64,000 bases of DNA from Sphingobium sp. (GCA_009360885.1 SPEL01000005.1:1-64000), one strand, 5' to 3'. Positions 18,153-28,633 are shown, counted from the stretch's first letter. The notes: generated from the letters alone by a model not told the origin. A program made the numbers and translations.

Positions 18153-19667
18153 GCTCGTCAGATTTCCCCGCCGAGACCGGGTGAACAACTCACGGTCATC
18201 AGGCCCAAAACCAAAGCGCCAGATGATAATACCGTAAACAAACAGGATAACCGGCACACCAATCACCAGTTCAACCCACTCATAACTGCGCGGCAGGCTG
18301 ACGAACACCATGCCCACAATCACCGCAACACTCGATGCCGCAAGCAATGCTGGCCGCCATGTAGCAATGCGATGCTTCAACAGATATTGTAGCAGATTGG
18401 ATTTAACGATCGAACTGAACGCCAGCGCCAGCGCCAGCGCCAGCGCAGGGGCAGCGGCCATGACTTCATCGCTATAACCTGCCTGACGCACCATCAGGAT
18501 CAGCACAAAGCTCAGACCCGCCTGTAGCCCGATCATCCCTAGCGAAATCATCAAATTCCGATGCCGGGCGAGATAAACCAGCGCGCTTTCGCTTACCACC
18601 GCAGTCGCCGCCACGACTTCGGCCAGTAACAGGAAGCCCAGCGCTAACGTGCCATCGACAAATTGCGGACCAACCAGCCCCATCACCGCCTGCCCCGGTA
18701 TGCCCAGCGCCAGCGCGATGCCAGCCTGAGCGGCAATGATCCAAAAGCCAACCTGGCTGACCTGCCGGGCGATGGCCGCATAGTTATTTTCGTTGAGATT
18801 ACGGGTGATAACCGGTCCCAATATCGGTTCAAAGCTGGTCTTGAGCTTTTGCGGCAGGGACGCGACCTGCTGCGCCACATAATAAATGCCAACCACCGCT
18901 GGGCTAACGAACAGGCCCAGAATCGCAAGATCCAGCCTGCGTGATCCCCATTCCACTGCATCTGCCGCCGCTAGCGGCATATTGATGCGGGTCATCCGCC
19001 ACAGACGCATCAGATCGGGCTGCCAGCCGCGTGGCAAGCCAAAATGACGAAACATAGGCCAGAGCGACGCCAGCATGGCCGCAATCATCGACAATAAATA
19101 AGAAAGGATGAGGCCATCGCGCAGCGAATAATAAGACAGCACCCATGCAGCGATACTGATGGTCCACGGTTCAATGATCGCCCGTGCCCGCACGGTAGCA
19201 GATATGTCATAGCGCCATGCGCAAGCCGCCAAGGCAACATCCGACCCTGCCACCGCCAATATAATCAGCGGTAGCCAGTGATCCAACCCGTTTAGGCCGC
19301 TATTGGGGAACATCGCGTGCGGAAACAGCATCAGCAGCCCAGCCGCCATCAAAGAGAACAGCACAGTCAGCACCATTGCGTCGGCCACAACATGATTTTC
19401 TGGCCGCTTCGTCTGCGCCAGCGCCCCGGCAAGACCACGTTTCAGCCCAAGAGTTGCGATTTGCGCGGCGAATTCGATCACCAAGATCGCATAGGCAAAG
19501 CGTCCCAGTACCTCCGGCCCATATATACGCCCGGCAATGAACAGAAACGGCAGGCGCGCGGCCAGACGCAGCAAAAAGCCGAAAACATTGGTCCGCCCAC
19601 CTTTAGCGAGGGCAGCTATATCCTGATCTTCGCGCGCTTTTGGGTCCGGCGCTGTTTCGATGGTCAA
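18150..19667 (-). CDS. Oligosaccharide flippase / lipopolysaccharide biosynthesis protein (MOP superfamily)
   Basis: 505 residues from TTG 19667, which has AAAGAGGA seven bases upstream; the frame runs nine codons further to another TTG without a ribosome site. A polar N-terminus of about 25 residues is followed by 12-14 hydrophobic segments with the Wzx/MOP pattern. It probably moves lipid-linked glycans across the inner membrane, like the gene at 230, from which it differs clearly. Near the C-terminus a run of GCCAGC hexamers encodes repeated Ala-Leu in a membrane helix. No other glycan genes adjoin it; gpsA is upstream on the same strand. Confidence 0.85.
   Translation of the reverse strand: MTIETAPDPKAREDQDIAALAKGGRTNVFGFLLRLAARLPFLFIAGRIYGPEVLGRFAYAILVIEFAAQIATLGLKRGLAGALAQTKRPENHVVADAMVLTVLFSLMAAGLLMLFPHAMFPNSGLNGLDHWLPLIILAVAGSDVALAACAWRYDISATVRARAIIEPWTISIAAWVLSYYSLRDGLILSYLLSMIAAMLASLWPMFRHFGLPRGWQPDLMRLWRMTRINMPLAAADAVEWGSRRLDLAILGLFVSPAVVGIYYVAQQVASLPQKLKTSFEPILGPVITRNLNENNYAAIARQVSQVGFWIIAAQAGIALALGIPGQAVMGLVGPQFVDGTLALGFLLLAEVVAATAVVSESALVYLARHRNLMISLGMIGLQAGLSFVLILMVRQAGYSDEVMAAAPALALALALAFSSIVKSNLLQYLLKHRIATWRPALLAASSVAVIVGMVFVSLPRSYEWVELVIGVPVILFVYGIIIWRFGFGPDDRELFTRSRRGNLTS
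18421..18444. repeat. Hexanucleotide tandem repeat (GCCAGC)x4 inside the flippase gene
   Basis: Four perfect copies of GCCAGC (read on the minus strand as GCTGGC) encode Ala-Leu repeats in a hydrophobic segment. Slippage would add or remove two residues without breaking the frame. Confidence 0.85.
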
Positions 19668-19725
19668 GCGGCTGTCCTCTTTAAACCTGTGCAATCATAG
19701 GCCAGAGCGCCCCCCAAGTATATCG

Positions 19726-20700
19726 TCATTCGCATCGGAGTGGCCGGGAGAGCAGCGCATCCACCATCGCCTGCACATTCATATTCCCCTCCAGCAACGC
19801 ACAAACTCCCTCAACAATCGGCATTTCAACCGCAACACGGTGGGCAGCATCACGCAAAACCGGCGCGGTAAAGGCACCTTCGGCCACGGTACGACGATTG
19901 GAAAGCAAATCCGCCGCACTGCGTCCTTCCCCTAATCCTTTGCCCAGCGAAAAATTCCGTGAACTGGTCGAGGAACAAGTCAGTACCAAATCACCAAGGC
20001 CAGAAAGGCCGGATAATGTTTCCCTTTTCGCGCCCAATGCCCGACCAAAGCGGGTCATCTCGGCAAAGCCCCGGCTGATGAGGGACGCCCGCGCATTAAG
20101 GCCCAACCCCGCGCCATCCGCGACACCGCAGGCAATGGCCAGCACATTTTTGACCGCACCACCAACCTCTGCCCCAATCACATCATCGGAACAATAAGGC
20201 CGAAATTCCGGCTGGGCGATGCGCTCCACCAGCCTCTGCCCCAGTGCATCATCAGCGCAGGCAAGGGTAACAGCCGTCGGCAGACCGGCGGCCACTTCAT
20301 GCGCGAATGTGGGGCCAGATAAGACCGCGACCGGGGCATCAGGCAGCGCATCTTCCACCACCTGCGACATCAGCATACCCGTCCCCGCCTCTATCCCCTT
20401 GGCACAGAGGACCAGCGGCACATCCCGCCGGGGAAGCTGCGCGACGACGCCGCGCAAATGCTGCGCCGGAACCACCACCAGCAAGGCATCGCAGTCCGCC
20501 AGAACCGCCATATCGGTGCTGGCATGGATGGTGGGGGACAGCACCACACCGGGCAGATAGAGGCTGTTTTCATGGGCGCTGTTGATGGCGTCCACGACCT
20601 CTGCCTCATAGGCCCAGACCGGCACCTCATCCCCACTGGCAGCGGCGACCTGCGCCAGGGCACTGCCCCATGCACCTGCGCCCACGACACCGATTTTCAT
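19726..20700 (-). CDS. gpsA: Glycerol-3-phosphate dehydrogenase [NAD(P)+]
   Basis: 324 residues from the ATG at 20700, which has AAGAGGA seven bases upstream and begins with the dinucleotide fold M-K-I-G-V-V-G-A-G-A-W-G-S-A-L-A. It reduces dihydroxyacetone phosphate to sn-glycerol-3-phosphate for phospholipid synthesis. K-N-V-L-A-I-A-C-G and the G-L-N-A-R-A-S-L-I-S-R-G-F-A-E-M segment contain the catalytic Lys and substrate-binding residues. The gene starts 23 bases after the tsaD stop and is likely in its operon. Confidence 0.96.
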   Translation of the reverse strand: MKIGVVGAGAWGSALAQVAAASGDEVPVWAYEAEVVDAINSAHENSLYLPGVVLSPTIHASTDMAVLADCDALLVVVPAQHLRGVVAQLPRRDVPLVLCAKGIEAGTGMLMSQVVEDALPDAPVAVLSGPTFAHEVAAGLPTAVTLACADDALGQRLVERIAQPEFRPYCSDDVIGAEVGGAVKNVLAIACGVADGAGLGLNARASLISRGFAEMTRFGRALGAKRETLSGLSGLGDLVLTCSSTSSRNFSLGKGLGEGRSAADLLSNRRTVAEGAFTAPVLRDAAHRVAVEMPIVEGVCALLEGNMNVQAMVDALLSRPLRCE

Positions 20701-20723
20701 AGACGGTTCCTCTTGTATATTCA

Positions 20724-21758
20724 TCACGCCTTTACCCCGGCGCCGCGTGCTTTTTCTGCGGTCGGATCAAGCGGCCAGCGCGGGCGCGCCGCCACATCCA
20801 TCGGGTCGGTCATACCCAGACGGAAACGTTCCGCCCCGGCCCATGCGATCATCGCGCCATTATCGGTGCAGAGCCACAAGGGAGGCGCGACAAAGGGCAG
20901 GTCATGGCTGGCGGCAAGCTGCGTCAATGCATCGCGCACCGCACCGTTGGCCGCAACACCGCCCGCGACAACCAGCGCAGTCACGCCGGGGTTGCCTTCC
21001 AGTGCCCGCTTCGTACGATCAATCAGGCAATCAACCACTGCCTGCGTGAAGCTCGCCGCTATATCCTCAACCGAATATTGTCCGGATTGATAGGCGCGCA
21101 TCACCGCGCTTTTCAGGCCCGCAAAGGAAAAATGCGGGTCTGCCGTGCCAACCAGCGGGCGGGGCAACGGCACGGCCTTCGCATTGCCCGCCAACGCCGC
21201 CTGTTCCACCAGCGGCCCGCCAGGATAGCCGAGGCCCAGTAATTTCGCGGTTTTATCAAATGCCTCACCCGCTGCATCGTCAATGGTGGTGGCAAGGCGG
21301 CGATATTGGCCAACGCCATCCACCCGCAATATCTGGCAATGACCGCCCGATACCAACAGCAGCATATAGGGAAATTGCAGGGATTGGTCCGCCAGACGCG
21401 GGGACAATGCATGTCCCTCCAGATGATTGACGGCAATCAACGGCTTTCCTGCCGCATGGGCCAGCGCCTTACCCGTGACCAGCCCCACCATCACCCCACC
21501 AATCAGGCCCGGCCCGGCGGTCGCGGCGATGGCATCTACATCATTCAGGGTCAGCCCCGCCTCATGCAGCGCGCCATCGACCAGCGGCATCAATGCCTCG
21601 GCATGGGCGCGGGCGGCAATTTCCGGCACGACACCGCCATAAGGGCGGTGCTGCGCCTCCTGCGTTGCCAGCTTATGCGCGAGAATCCGCCCGTCATCCG
21701 TCACAAGGGCGGCGGCAGTTTCATCACAACTTGATTCAAGGCCTAATATGATTGTCAT
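20724..21758 (-). CDS. tsaD: tRNA N6-adenosine threonylcarbamoyltransferase
   Basis: 344 residues. TsaD with TsaB and TsaE transfers the threonylcarbamoyl group from TC-AMP to A37 of ANN-decoding tRNAs. It opens with the ASKHA-fold [13 protein letters not shown], has the metal-binding N-H-L-E-G-H (His residues about 111 and 115) and the G-G-V-A-A-N motif in the C-terminal half. It is transcribed divergently from hemC with only 46 bases between starts, and upstream of gpsA. Confidence 0.97.
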   Translation of the reverse strand: MTIILGLESSCDETAAALVTDDGRILAHKLATQEAQHRPYGGVVPEIAARAHAEALMPLVDGALHEAGLTLNDVDAIAATAGPGLIGGVMVGLVTGKALAHAAGKPLIAVNHLEGHALSPRLADQSLQFPYMLLLVSGGHCQILRVDGVGQYRRLATTIDDAAGEAFDKTAKLLGLGYPGGPLVEQAALAGNAKAVPLPRPLVGTADPHFSFAGLKSAVMRAYQSGQYSVEDIAASFTQAVVDCLIDRTKRALEGNPGVTALVVAGGVAANGAVRDALTQLAASHDLPFVAPPLWLCTDNGAMIAWAGAERFRLGMTDPMDVAARPRWPLDPTAEKARGAGVKA

Positions 21759-21804
21759 TTCCGCCTTTCCTCTAACCCCCGTGGCGATTAGAGCAAGGGG
21801 CGAT

Positions 21805-22755
21805 ATGCAAAGCCATCATTCCACCACTTCTTCACTCGCCCGTCCACTGCGCCTCGGCACACGAGCATCTCCGCTTGCGATGGCGCAGGCAAGGCTGACC
21901 GCACAGGCTCTTTGCTCCGCCCATCAATGGGACGAAAGCCAGATTGAAATCATCCCCGTCACCGCCAGCGGAGACAAGGTTCTGGACCGTCCTCTTGCTG
22001 ATATGGGGGGCAAGGCGCTCTGGACCAAGGAGCTGGACCACTGGTTGCATGATGGCACCATAGATATAGCCGTACATTCCATGAAAGATGTGGAGACGAT
22101 CCGCCCGGAAAGCCTGATAATCGGCGCTATGCTGCCCCGCGCGGATGTACGCGATACTCTGGTGGGGGCGGCATCACTGGCGGAATTGCCGCAGGGCGCG
22201 CGCCTCGGCACCAGCTCACCACGCCGCGCCGCGCAGGTAAAACGCCTGCGTCCTGATGTGGAAACGGTGCTGTTTCGCGGCAATGTCGCCCGCCGCCTGC
22301 AACGATTAGCGGATATGGAGGCAGATGCCACTTTGCTGGCAACCGCAGGCCTTATGCGGCTGGGGCAGCAGGAAATCGGCATAGCGGTGCCCGTTGATGT
22401 GATGCTCCCTGCCCCGGCGCAGGGGGCGATTGGCATTGAAACACTGACCAGTAATGCCGCCGTTCGCGCTTTGATCGCCACCATTGATGATGCGAACACC
22501 AGTGATTGCGTGCGCATGGAACGCGCCGTGCTGGCGGGCCTAGGCGGCACCTGCCATTCCCCCATTGCCGCGCTGGCGACCATACAGGCGAATAACACAG
22601 TAGAATTGCGCGCAGAGATACTCTCGCCCGATGGCGCAGAATATCACCGGATCGACCGGGTGCTGCACCGGAGGGATGAAAGAGCAGCCCATGAACTGGG
22701 GCTGGAATTATTATCCCTCGCCAGCCCAACCCTGCGCGCCCTGTTCACTCCATGA
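21805..22755 (+). CDS. hemC: Hydroxymethylbilane synthase (porphobilinogen deaminase)
   Basis: 316 residues from the ATG at 21805, preceded by AAGGGG; the frame is open 19 codons upstream but would overlap the tsaD start. It joins four porphobilinogens into hydroxymethylbilane. Visible motifs are [31 protein letters not shown], and the dipyrromethane-cofactor Cys in [11 protein letters not shown]. Its TGA overlaps the ATG of hemD (ATGA), giving translational coupling. Confidence 0.97.
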   Translation: MQSHHSTTSSLARPLRLGTRASPLAMAQARLTAQALCSAHQWDESQIEIIPVTASGDKVLDRPLADMGGKALWTKELDHWLHDGTIDIAVHSMKDVETIRPESLIIGAMLPRADVRDTLVGAASLAELPQGARLGTSSPRRAAQVKRLRPDVETVLFRGNVARRLQRLADMEADATLLATAGLMRLGQQEIGIAVPVDVMLPAPAQGAIGIETLTSNAAVRALIATIDDANTSDCVRMERAVLAGLGGTCHSPIAALATIQANNTVELRAEILSPDGAEYHRIDRVLHRRDERAAHELGLELLSLASPTLRALFTP

Positions 22756-23447
22756 GCAATACCGCACCCCTGATGCGCCCGGTGCTGATCCTCCGCCCGG
22801 AACCGGGGGCAGAGGCCACAGAAAAGCGGGCGCAGGAAAGAGGGCTGACATCATTGCTTTACCCCCTGTTCGCTGTCCGCCCCCTATCATGGGATGCACC
22901 AGACCCTGCCAATTTCGATGCACTGATGCTGACCAGCGCCAACAGCCTGCGTCATGGCGGCGATGCCATCGCCCTATATCACCATCTGCCAGTATTTGCC
23001 GTGGGAGCCACCACGGCAACCGCCGCCAGAGACCATGGATTTTCCTCCGTCATCACCGCCGGGCCAGATGCACCGGCCATGCTCGCCGCTATCGGTGAAA
23101 CACCCCATCGCCGCCTGTTTCACCCCGGCGGCAAAGATTTCCGCCCCTATGATGCAGGCCCCTTCCACATCACGCGCCGCGCCGTCTATCATGCCGCAGA
23201 AGCAGGGGACGAAGCTGGCCTTGCCCCCTATCTGGCCCAAAACCCCGTGCTGCTGATCCACTCCCCTCGCGCAGGGCGGCGGGTGGCAGCACTGATCCCG
23301 GCGGAGCAGCGCGAGCGATTATCGATTATCACCATTTCCCCGGCTGCACTGGCCGCTGCGGGAGAGGGATGGCGGCAGGCTCTGTCCGCCTCAACGCCGG
23401 ATGATGCGCTGATGCTGGATATAGCGCGACAAATATGCCAAATATGA
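22752..23447 (+). CDS. hemD: Uroporphyrinogen-III synthase
   Basis: 231 residues, normal length. The enzyme cyclises hydroxymethylbilane with inversion of ring D. The family is poorly conserved; support comes from the position overlapping hemC by four bases, the opening P-V-L-I-L-R-P-E-P-G-A-E-A-T, the L-T-S-A-N-S-L-R-H-G motif near residue 60 and the I-H-S-P-R-A-G-R-R segment of the second domain. Cytoplasmic. Confidence 0.9.
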   Translation: MSNTAPLMRPVLILRPEPGAEATEKRAQERGLTSLLYPLFAVRPLSWDAPDPANFDALMLTSANSLRHGGDAIALYHHLPVFAVGATTATAARDHGFSSVITAGPDAPAMLAAIGETPHRRLFHPGGKDFRPYDAGPFHITRRAVYHAAEAGDEAGLAPYLAQNPVLLIHSPRAGRRVAALIPAEQRERLSIITISPAALAAAGEGWRQALSASTPDDALMLDIARQICQI

Positions 23448-23462
23448 CGTGTGGCTCTATGA

Positions 23463-23479
23463 TAAGGGTCAGGACTTAA
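23463..23479. repeat. Copy of the GGGTCAGGAC dispersed motif
   Basis: TAAGGGTCAGGACTTAA lies between hemD and the mitofilin-like gene and shares the 10-base core with the sites near 2.8, 18.1 and 31.4 kb. Confidence 0.4.
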
Positions 23480-23497
23480 ATAACCCCAAGGATTTTG

Positions 23498-24583
23498 ATG
23501 AGTAGCGAAACCCCCGGTCAGACCGATACTTTCGCCCATGATGCCGCCAACTCGGCTGGATATGGGGCATCGCCTTATGCTGTGCCGTCGGGAACAGCAA
23601 AAAAGCGGTCACGGGGCGGGTGGGTGCTGCTGCTGCTGTTACTCGCTTTCGCGGGCGGTATCGCCGCAACCTTATGGGGCGGGCCAAAGATACAGGCATG
23701 GTGGGCCGGGGACAAAGCCCCCCTTGCAGCCATCCCTGATGAAAATACCGACCCCCTTATGAACGGTTCGGCAGATACCCCCGCCACGAGGCCATCAGCC
23801 CCGCCAGCTATCGGCGCTATTGCGGGCAGCATGGATAGTTCCCTTGGCATTGCCGCGCTGGAGGCCCGTCTGGCCGCCGTCGCCGCACGACTGGATGGCA
23901 TTACCGAACAAGCCAATCAGGCTGGCGGTAATGCAGCCCGCGCAGAGGGGTTGATGATCGCCTTTGCCGCCCGCCGTGCGCTAGACCGCGGCGCGCCGCT
24001 TGGCTATCTGGAGGGGGAACTGCGCTTACGCTTTGCCGATGCCCAGCCCCGCGCCGTCGCCACTATCATTAACGCCGCACATGCCCCCGTGACCATTGCT
24101 GATCTTCAGGCCGGGCTGGAGGAAGTCGCGCCGCAACTCCTCGGCACCGGTGGAGCAAAAACCGATTGGTGGACAGCCACCAAGCGGGAACTCTCTAATC
24201 TCATCATCATCCGCAAGGCCGACACGCCCTCCCCTGTTCCGCAAAAGGTGATCGAGCGAGCACGGCTCCTGCTGTCCGTTGGGCGCGTCACATCCGCCCT
24301 TCAGGAAATTGAGCGCCTGCCCGGGCGGGAAAAAGCCGAAAACTGGCTGCAAATGGCGCGGCAATATAATGAGGCGCGCCGCGCGCTCGACGTGATAGAG
24401 GCCGCCGCCATCCTCGAACCGCGCAACATCCCTGCGCACGCCGCACCGCGCCTCGGTAATCCGTCCCTGCAGGTCGCCCCGACGCCAGAGGAAGAGGAAA
24501 GCAATGCCGCCAGCAATGCGGTCCCTGCCACCTCACCCGCAGCAGCCGGTGTTGGGACATCCCCGCTCAGCCCTGCGCGCTGA
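23498..24583 (+). CDS. Mitofilin-like / COG4223-type membrane protein downstream of hemD
   Basis: 361 residues from ATG 23498 (AAGGA upstream; a TTG directly before is in frame). One transmembrane helix at about residues 42-60 follows a basic K-K-R-S-R-G-G stop signal, then a long Ala-rich, probably helical periplasmic part with coiled-coil character near residues 120-150, and a Pro/Ala/Ser-rich tail. Alphaproteobacterial relatives after hemD are named mitofilin-family, after the mitochondrial cristae-organising protein. The placement suggests cotranscription with hemC-hemD; its molecular role here is unproven. Confidence 0.75.
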   Translation: MSSETPGQTDTFAHDAANSAGYGASPYAVPSGTAKKRSRGGWVLLLLLLAFAGGIAATLWGGPKIQAWWAGDKAPLAAIPDENTDPLMNGSADTPATRPSAPPAIGAIAGSMDSSLGIAALEARLAAVAARLDGITEQANQAGGNAARAEGLMIAFAARRALDRGAPLGYLEGELRLRFADAQPRAVATIINAAHAPVTIADLQAGLEEVAPQLLGTGGAKTDWWTATKRELSNLIIIRKADTPSPVPQKVIERARLLLSVGRVTSALQEIERLPGREKAENWLQMARQYNEARRALDVIEAAAILEPRNIPAHAAPRLGNPSLQVAPTPEEEESNAASNAVPATSPAAAGVGTSPLSPAR

Positions 24584-24622
24584 CATCATTAATAAACAGG
24601 GCTGGCAGCGACCTACCTTTCT

Positions 24623-26698
24623 TTATTCGGGCATCTGCCAGAGGACGAAGGCAAATTCCTCTGCCGTTTCCCGCAGGCTTTCAAACCGGCCCGATTTGCC
24701 ACCATGGCCCGCCCCCATATTGGTCTTGAGCAGCAAAATATTGCTGTCGGTCTTGGTTGCCCGCAGCTTCGCCGTCCATTTCGCCGGTTCCCAATAGGTT
24801 ACGCGCGGATCATTCAGGCCAGCCGTCACCAATAATGGCGGATAAGCCTGCGCCCGAACATTCTGATAAGGGCAATAAGAGGCAATAAAATCAAATGCCT
24901 GCGCGTCCTCAATCGGGTTACCCCATTCCGGCCATTCCCCCGGCGTCAGCGGCAGAGTCGCATCCAGCATGGTGTTCAGCACGTCAACAAACGGCACATG
25001 CGCCACCGCCGCGCCCCATAAATCCGGGTCACTATTGAGGACCGCACCCATTAACTCCCCGCCTGCAGACGCGCCGGAAATGCTGATCCGCCCCTTAGAC
25101 GCGAAGCCGCGTTCAATCAGGCCCTTTGCCACATCAACAAAATCGGTGAAGGTGTTGGTGCGCTTATCGAGCTTACCATCCAGATACCATCTCTGGCCCA
25201 GATCATCACCGCCCCGAATATGCGCAATGGCATAGGCAAAGCCCCGGTCCAGCAAGGAAAGCCGGTCGATTGAGAAGCCCGGCTCCATCGCCTGACCATA
25301 AGCGCCATAGCCATAAAGATGCAGGCGGCCCGTTCCATCCATCGGGAAGTCCTTGGGATAGACCACGGATACCGGCACCTGCGTCCCGTCCCGCGCCGTC
25401 ACCATCAGGCGCTGCGTACCATAAAGCGATGCATCATAGCCCGACGGGATTTCCTGCACCTTCAGCAGCTCCCATTCGCCGCTTTCCAGATGATAATCAT
25501 AAATAGTGTCGGGCGTGACCATCGATTCATAACCGATGCGCAGCTTCGTCACATCATATTCCGGGTTATCATCTAGCGACGCCGAATAGCTCGCCTCCGG
25601 GAAGCTCAGCCTTTTGGCGCTATGGGTGGTGTAATCGCGCAGCTCAATCTGATCGAGGCCATCCAGCCGCCCTTCGGTCACGTAAAAATTCTTGAACAGC
25701 GTGAAATCCGTCAGGTAGAAATGCTGATCTGCCGCGATGATTTCTTCCCAGTCATCCGGTGTTTCCAGCGCCGCCTTCACCAGACGGAAATTCGGGTCCG
25801 TATCATTGGTACGAATGTAGAGCGCGCCTTCATGCTCATCCACATCATATTCACGCCCTTGCCTGCGTGCTGAGACAAGGCGCGGGGTGGCGAAGGGATC
25901 ATCCGCCGGAATGAGCCATGCCTCGCTCGTCACATGGTCACCCGTGCTAAGGATGATCCATTTTTCGGACGAGGAGAGGCCGATGGAAACCCGAAAGCCT
26001 TCATCATCTTCGTGAAAAATCTCGCGGTCATCACTGATCGGGCTGCCCAGAACATGTACCCGCGCATTATCGGTGCGCCAGTTTTCATTGGCGAGGCTGT
26101 AGAGAATCGCCTTGCTATCGCTGGTCCATACCAATGCCGAAAGGGTGCCGGGGATGACATCTTCCAGCATTTCGCCGGTTGTCAGGTCACGGATGCGCGC
26201 TTCAAAGCGTTCGCTGCCATCGGTATCGGCGGCAAAGGCGATATAACGCCCGCAAGGGCTAACCGATGCCACACCAAGGCGAAAATACTCATGCCCTTCA
26301 GCCAAAGCGGTTTCATCGAGGATGAGTTGATCCTCGCCGCCCGCAACCGGTTTGCGATACCATTTGCGATATTGCGCGCCGACTTCAAAGGCCCGCCAAT
26401 AGAGATAATCGCCATCCTTTTGCGGCACGGACTGGTCATCTTCCTTGATGCGCCCCTTCATTTCCTCAAACAGCACATCCATCATGCCCTGATGCGGGGC
26501 CATGGCCTGTTCGAACCAGTGATTTTCCTGATTCAGATAGTCCAGCACATCCTTATCCTGCACATCAGGATAGCCGGGATCACGCAGCCAGAAATAGGGG
26601 TCCTCCACGCACCGCCCATGATGCTCTATCTTATGGGGCCGACGGGCAGCAACAGGGGCAGACAGAAGAGGGGAAGCGGAGGTCACACTATCGGTCAT
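24623..26698 (-). CDS. ptrB: Oligopeptidase B (prolyl oligopeptidase family S9)
   Basis: 691 residues from the ATG at 26698; the open frame runs 22 codons further but crosses the promoter region shared with the divergent M24 gene. An N-terminal seven-bladed propeller (about 70-400) gates a C-terminal alpha/beta-hydrolase domain. The nucleophile Ser is in I-S-G-A-S-A-G-G-E-L, the Asp follows in V-T-A-G-L-N-D-P-R-V, and the His is in G-A-G-H-G-G-K-S-G-R. Oligopeptidase B cleaves short peptides after Lys or Arg. There is no signal peptide, so a cytoplasmic location is expected. Confidence 0.92.
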   Translation of the reverse strand: MTDSVTSASPLLSAPVAARRPHKIEHHGRCVEDPYFWLRDPGYPDVQDKDVLDYLNQENHWFEQAMAPHQGMMDVLFEEMKGRIKEDDQSVPQKDGDYLYWRAFEVGAQYRKWYRKPVAGGEDQLILDETALAEGHEYFRLGVASVSPCGRYIAFAADTDGSERFEARIRDLTTGEMLEDVIPGTLSALVWTSDSKAILYSLANENWRTDNARVHVLGSPISDDREIFHEDDEGFRVSIGLSSSEKWIILSTGDHVTSEAWLIPADDPFATPRLVSARRQGREYDVDEHEGALYIRTNDTDPNFRLVKAALETPDDWEEIIAADQHFYLTDFTLFKNFYVTEGRLDGLDQIELRDYTTHSAKRLSFPEASYSASLDDNPEYDVTKLRIGYESMVTPDTIYDYHLESGEWELLKVQEIPSGYDASLYGTQRLMVTARDGTQVPVSVVYPKDFPMDGTGRLHLYGYGAYGQAMEPGFSIDRLSLLDRGFAYAIAHIRGGDDLGQRWYLDGKLDKRTNTFTDFVDVAKGLIERGFASKGRISISGASAGGELMGAVLNSDPDLWGAAVAHVPFVDVLNTMLDATLPLTPGEWPEWGNPIEDAQAFDFIASYCPYQNVRAQAYPPLLVTAGLNDPRVTYWEPAKWTAKLRATKTDSNILLLKTNMGAGHGGKSGRFESLRETAEEFAFVLWQMPE

Positions 26699-26782
26699 TT
26701 TATATCCAGCGATTGAGCCATGGCGCAACGGCGCGCGCGCTCCTATGTTGGGAACATATTGCAATGCTGCAAGGAATATCGA

Positions 26783-28633
26783 ATGTCTACCTCTACTCTC
26801 TCCTCTGCTCCTGTTCTTGCCAAGATTACCGATCGCCTTGCGGCGTTGCGGGAGGAACTAAGACGGCGGAACCTACAGGGCTTCATCATACCGCTGACCG
26901 ATGAATATATGAGCGAATATGTCGGCGATTATGCCCAGCGGCTGCACTGGATAACCGGCTTCGGCGGATCAGCAGGCAGCGCAGCGGTAATGACCCATAA
27001 GACGGATGGAGATACGGGCCCGGAGGCGAAAGGAGCCGCGATTTTCGTTGATGGCCGCTATACGCTTCAGGTGCGCGATCAGGTTGATGACGCGCTGTAT
27101 GAGTATGCCTCCCTCCCCGCCGATCAGCCCGAAAGCTGGCTGGCGGCACGGGTGAAGGCCGGGGACCGTATCGGCTATGACCCATGGCTGCATACACGGG
27201 ACTGGGCGCGGGCAGCCACTGCCTTGCTGGCCGCCAAAGGGGCAGAACTGGTCGCGCAAAGCGATAATCCGATTGACGCCATCTGGGCCGATCAACCCGT
27301 ACCGGGCCTGTCCCCTGCCTATCCGCATCCCGTTACCTATGCGGGCAAGCCCCATGAGGAAAAGCTGGATGACATTGCCGTCTGGCTGAAAGAACGGGGC
27401 GATGACGCCACCATCATCTCCGCGCTCGATTCTGTTGCATGGGTGCTCAATATTCGTGGGGCAGATGTGGATAATACGCCGGTTGCGCTGTCTTATGCCA
27501 TTGCAAAGGCCGATGGTACGGCGGACCTCTTCATCGCGCCGGAAAAGGTGACGGATGATCTGCGCAACCATTTGGGCAATCGGGTATCCCTGCGCGGGCG
27601 GGATGAATTCGCGAAAGCGCTGGCCAATGATTATCAGAGACAGCGTGTTACGATAGACCCACAACGCGCCGTCGCCGCCATTTTTGAGGGGCTGGAGCAA
27701 GGAGGCGCGGTACTGGACGTGGTGCGTGACCCGGTTGTGCTGGCCAAAGCCATCAAGAACCCGGTGGAAATATCCGGCCATGACGAGGCCCAATTACTGG
27801 ACGGGGCCGCCCTCACTCGGTTCCTGCATTGGATGAGCATCGAAGGCCCCAAAGGCACTCAAACGGAACTATCCGCCGCCGAGCGCCTCCATGCCTTTCG
27901 TGCAGAAAATCCTTCCTTGCGGGGCCTCAGCTTTGATTCGATCAGCGGCGCTGGCCCCAATGGGGCGGTCGTACACTATCGCGTCAGCACCGAAACGGAC
28001 CGGCGCATCGAACCCGACATGCTCTACCTCATCGATTCTGGCGGCCAATATCCCGGCGGTACCACCGATATTACCCGCACCATTGCAATCGGCACACCCT
28101 CACAGGAAATGCGGGAACGCTTCACGCTGGTGCTGAAAGGGCATATTGCGCTGGCGTGCGCCCTGTTCCCTGCAGGAACACGCGGTGGGCAGCTTGATGT
28201 GCTGGCGCGGCGGGCATTGTGGGAACAAGGGCTCGATTACGCCCATGGCACCGGGCACGGTGTCGGCAGTTTCCTCGCCGTGCATGAAGGGCCGCAGCGT
28301 ATCGCGACTTTTGGCGGCGGGGATGAGCCGCTGCGCGCTGGCATGATCTGCTCTAACGAACCGGGCTATTATAAGACCGGCGAATACGGGATTCGCATCG
28401 AAAATCTTGTGCTGGTCGAGGACCGCGCTGTGCCGGGGGCAGAGCGAGCCATGCTCGGTTTCCGCACATTAAGCCATGTGCCAATTGACCGGGCGCTAAT
28501 CGTCGCAGAAATGCTATCACCGCAGGAGCGGGAATGGCTCAACGCATATCATAGTGAAACGCTACGCCGCGTCAGTCCGCGCGTACCCCAAGACATGCAG
28601 GACTGGCTCCAGTCCGCCTGCGCCCTCATTTGA
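26783..28633 (+). CDS. Xaa-Pro aminopeptidase family protein (M24)
   Basis: 616 residues from ATG 26783, which follows AAGGA at good spacing. This is the long, three-domain form: two creatinase-like N-terminal domains and a C-terminal pita-bread domain. The dimetal ligands are visible in L-I-D-S-G-G-Q-Y-P-G-G-T-T-D-I-T-R-T, G-T-G-H-G-V-G-S-F, S-N-E-P-G-Y-Y and G-I-R-I-E-N-L. It removes N-terminal residues preceding proline. Divergent from oligopeptidase B, so the two peptidases share an upstream region of about 85 bases. Confidence 0.93.
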   Translation: MSTSTLSSAPVLAKITDRLAALREELRRRNLQGFIIPLTDEYMSEYVGDYAQRLHWITGFGGSAGSAAVMTHKTDGDTGPEAKGAAIFVDGRYTLQVRDQVDDALYEYASLPADQPESWLAARVKAGDRIGYDPWLHTRDWARAATALLAAKGAELVAQSDNPIDAIWADQPVPGLSPAYPHPVTYAGKPHEEKLDDIAVWLKERGDDATIISALDSVAWVLNIRGADVDNTPVALSYAIAKADGTADLFIAPEKVTDDLRNHLGNRVSLRGRDEFAKALANDYQRQRVTIDPQRAVAAIFEGLEQGGAVLDVVRDPVVLAKAIKNPVEISGHDEAQLLDGAALTRFLHWMSIEGPKGTQTELSAAERLHAFRAENPSLRGLSFDSISGAGPNGAVVHYRVSTETDRRIEPDMLYLIDSGGQYPGGTTDITRTIAIGTPSQEMRERFTLVLKGHIALACALFPAGTRGGQLDVLARRALWEQGLDYAHGTGHGVGSFLAVHEGPQRIATFGGGDEPLRAGMICSNEPGYYKTGEYGIRIENLVLVEDRAVPGAERAMLGFRTLSHVPIDRALIVAEMLSPQEREWLNAYHSETLRRVSPRVPQDMQDWLQSACALI

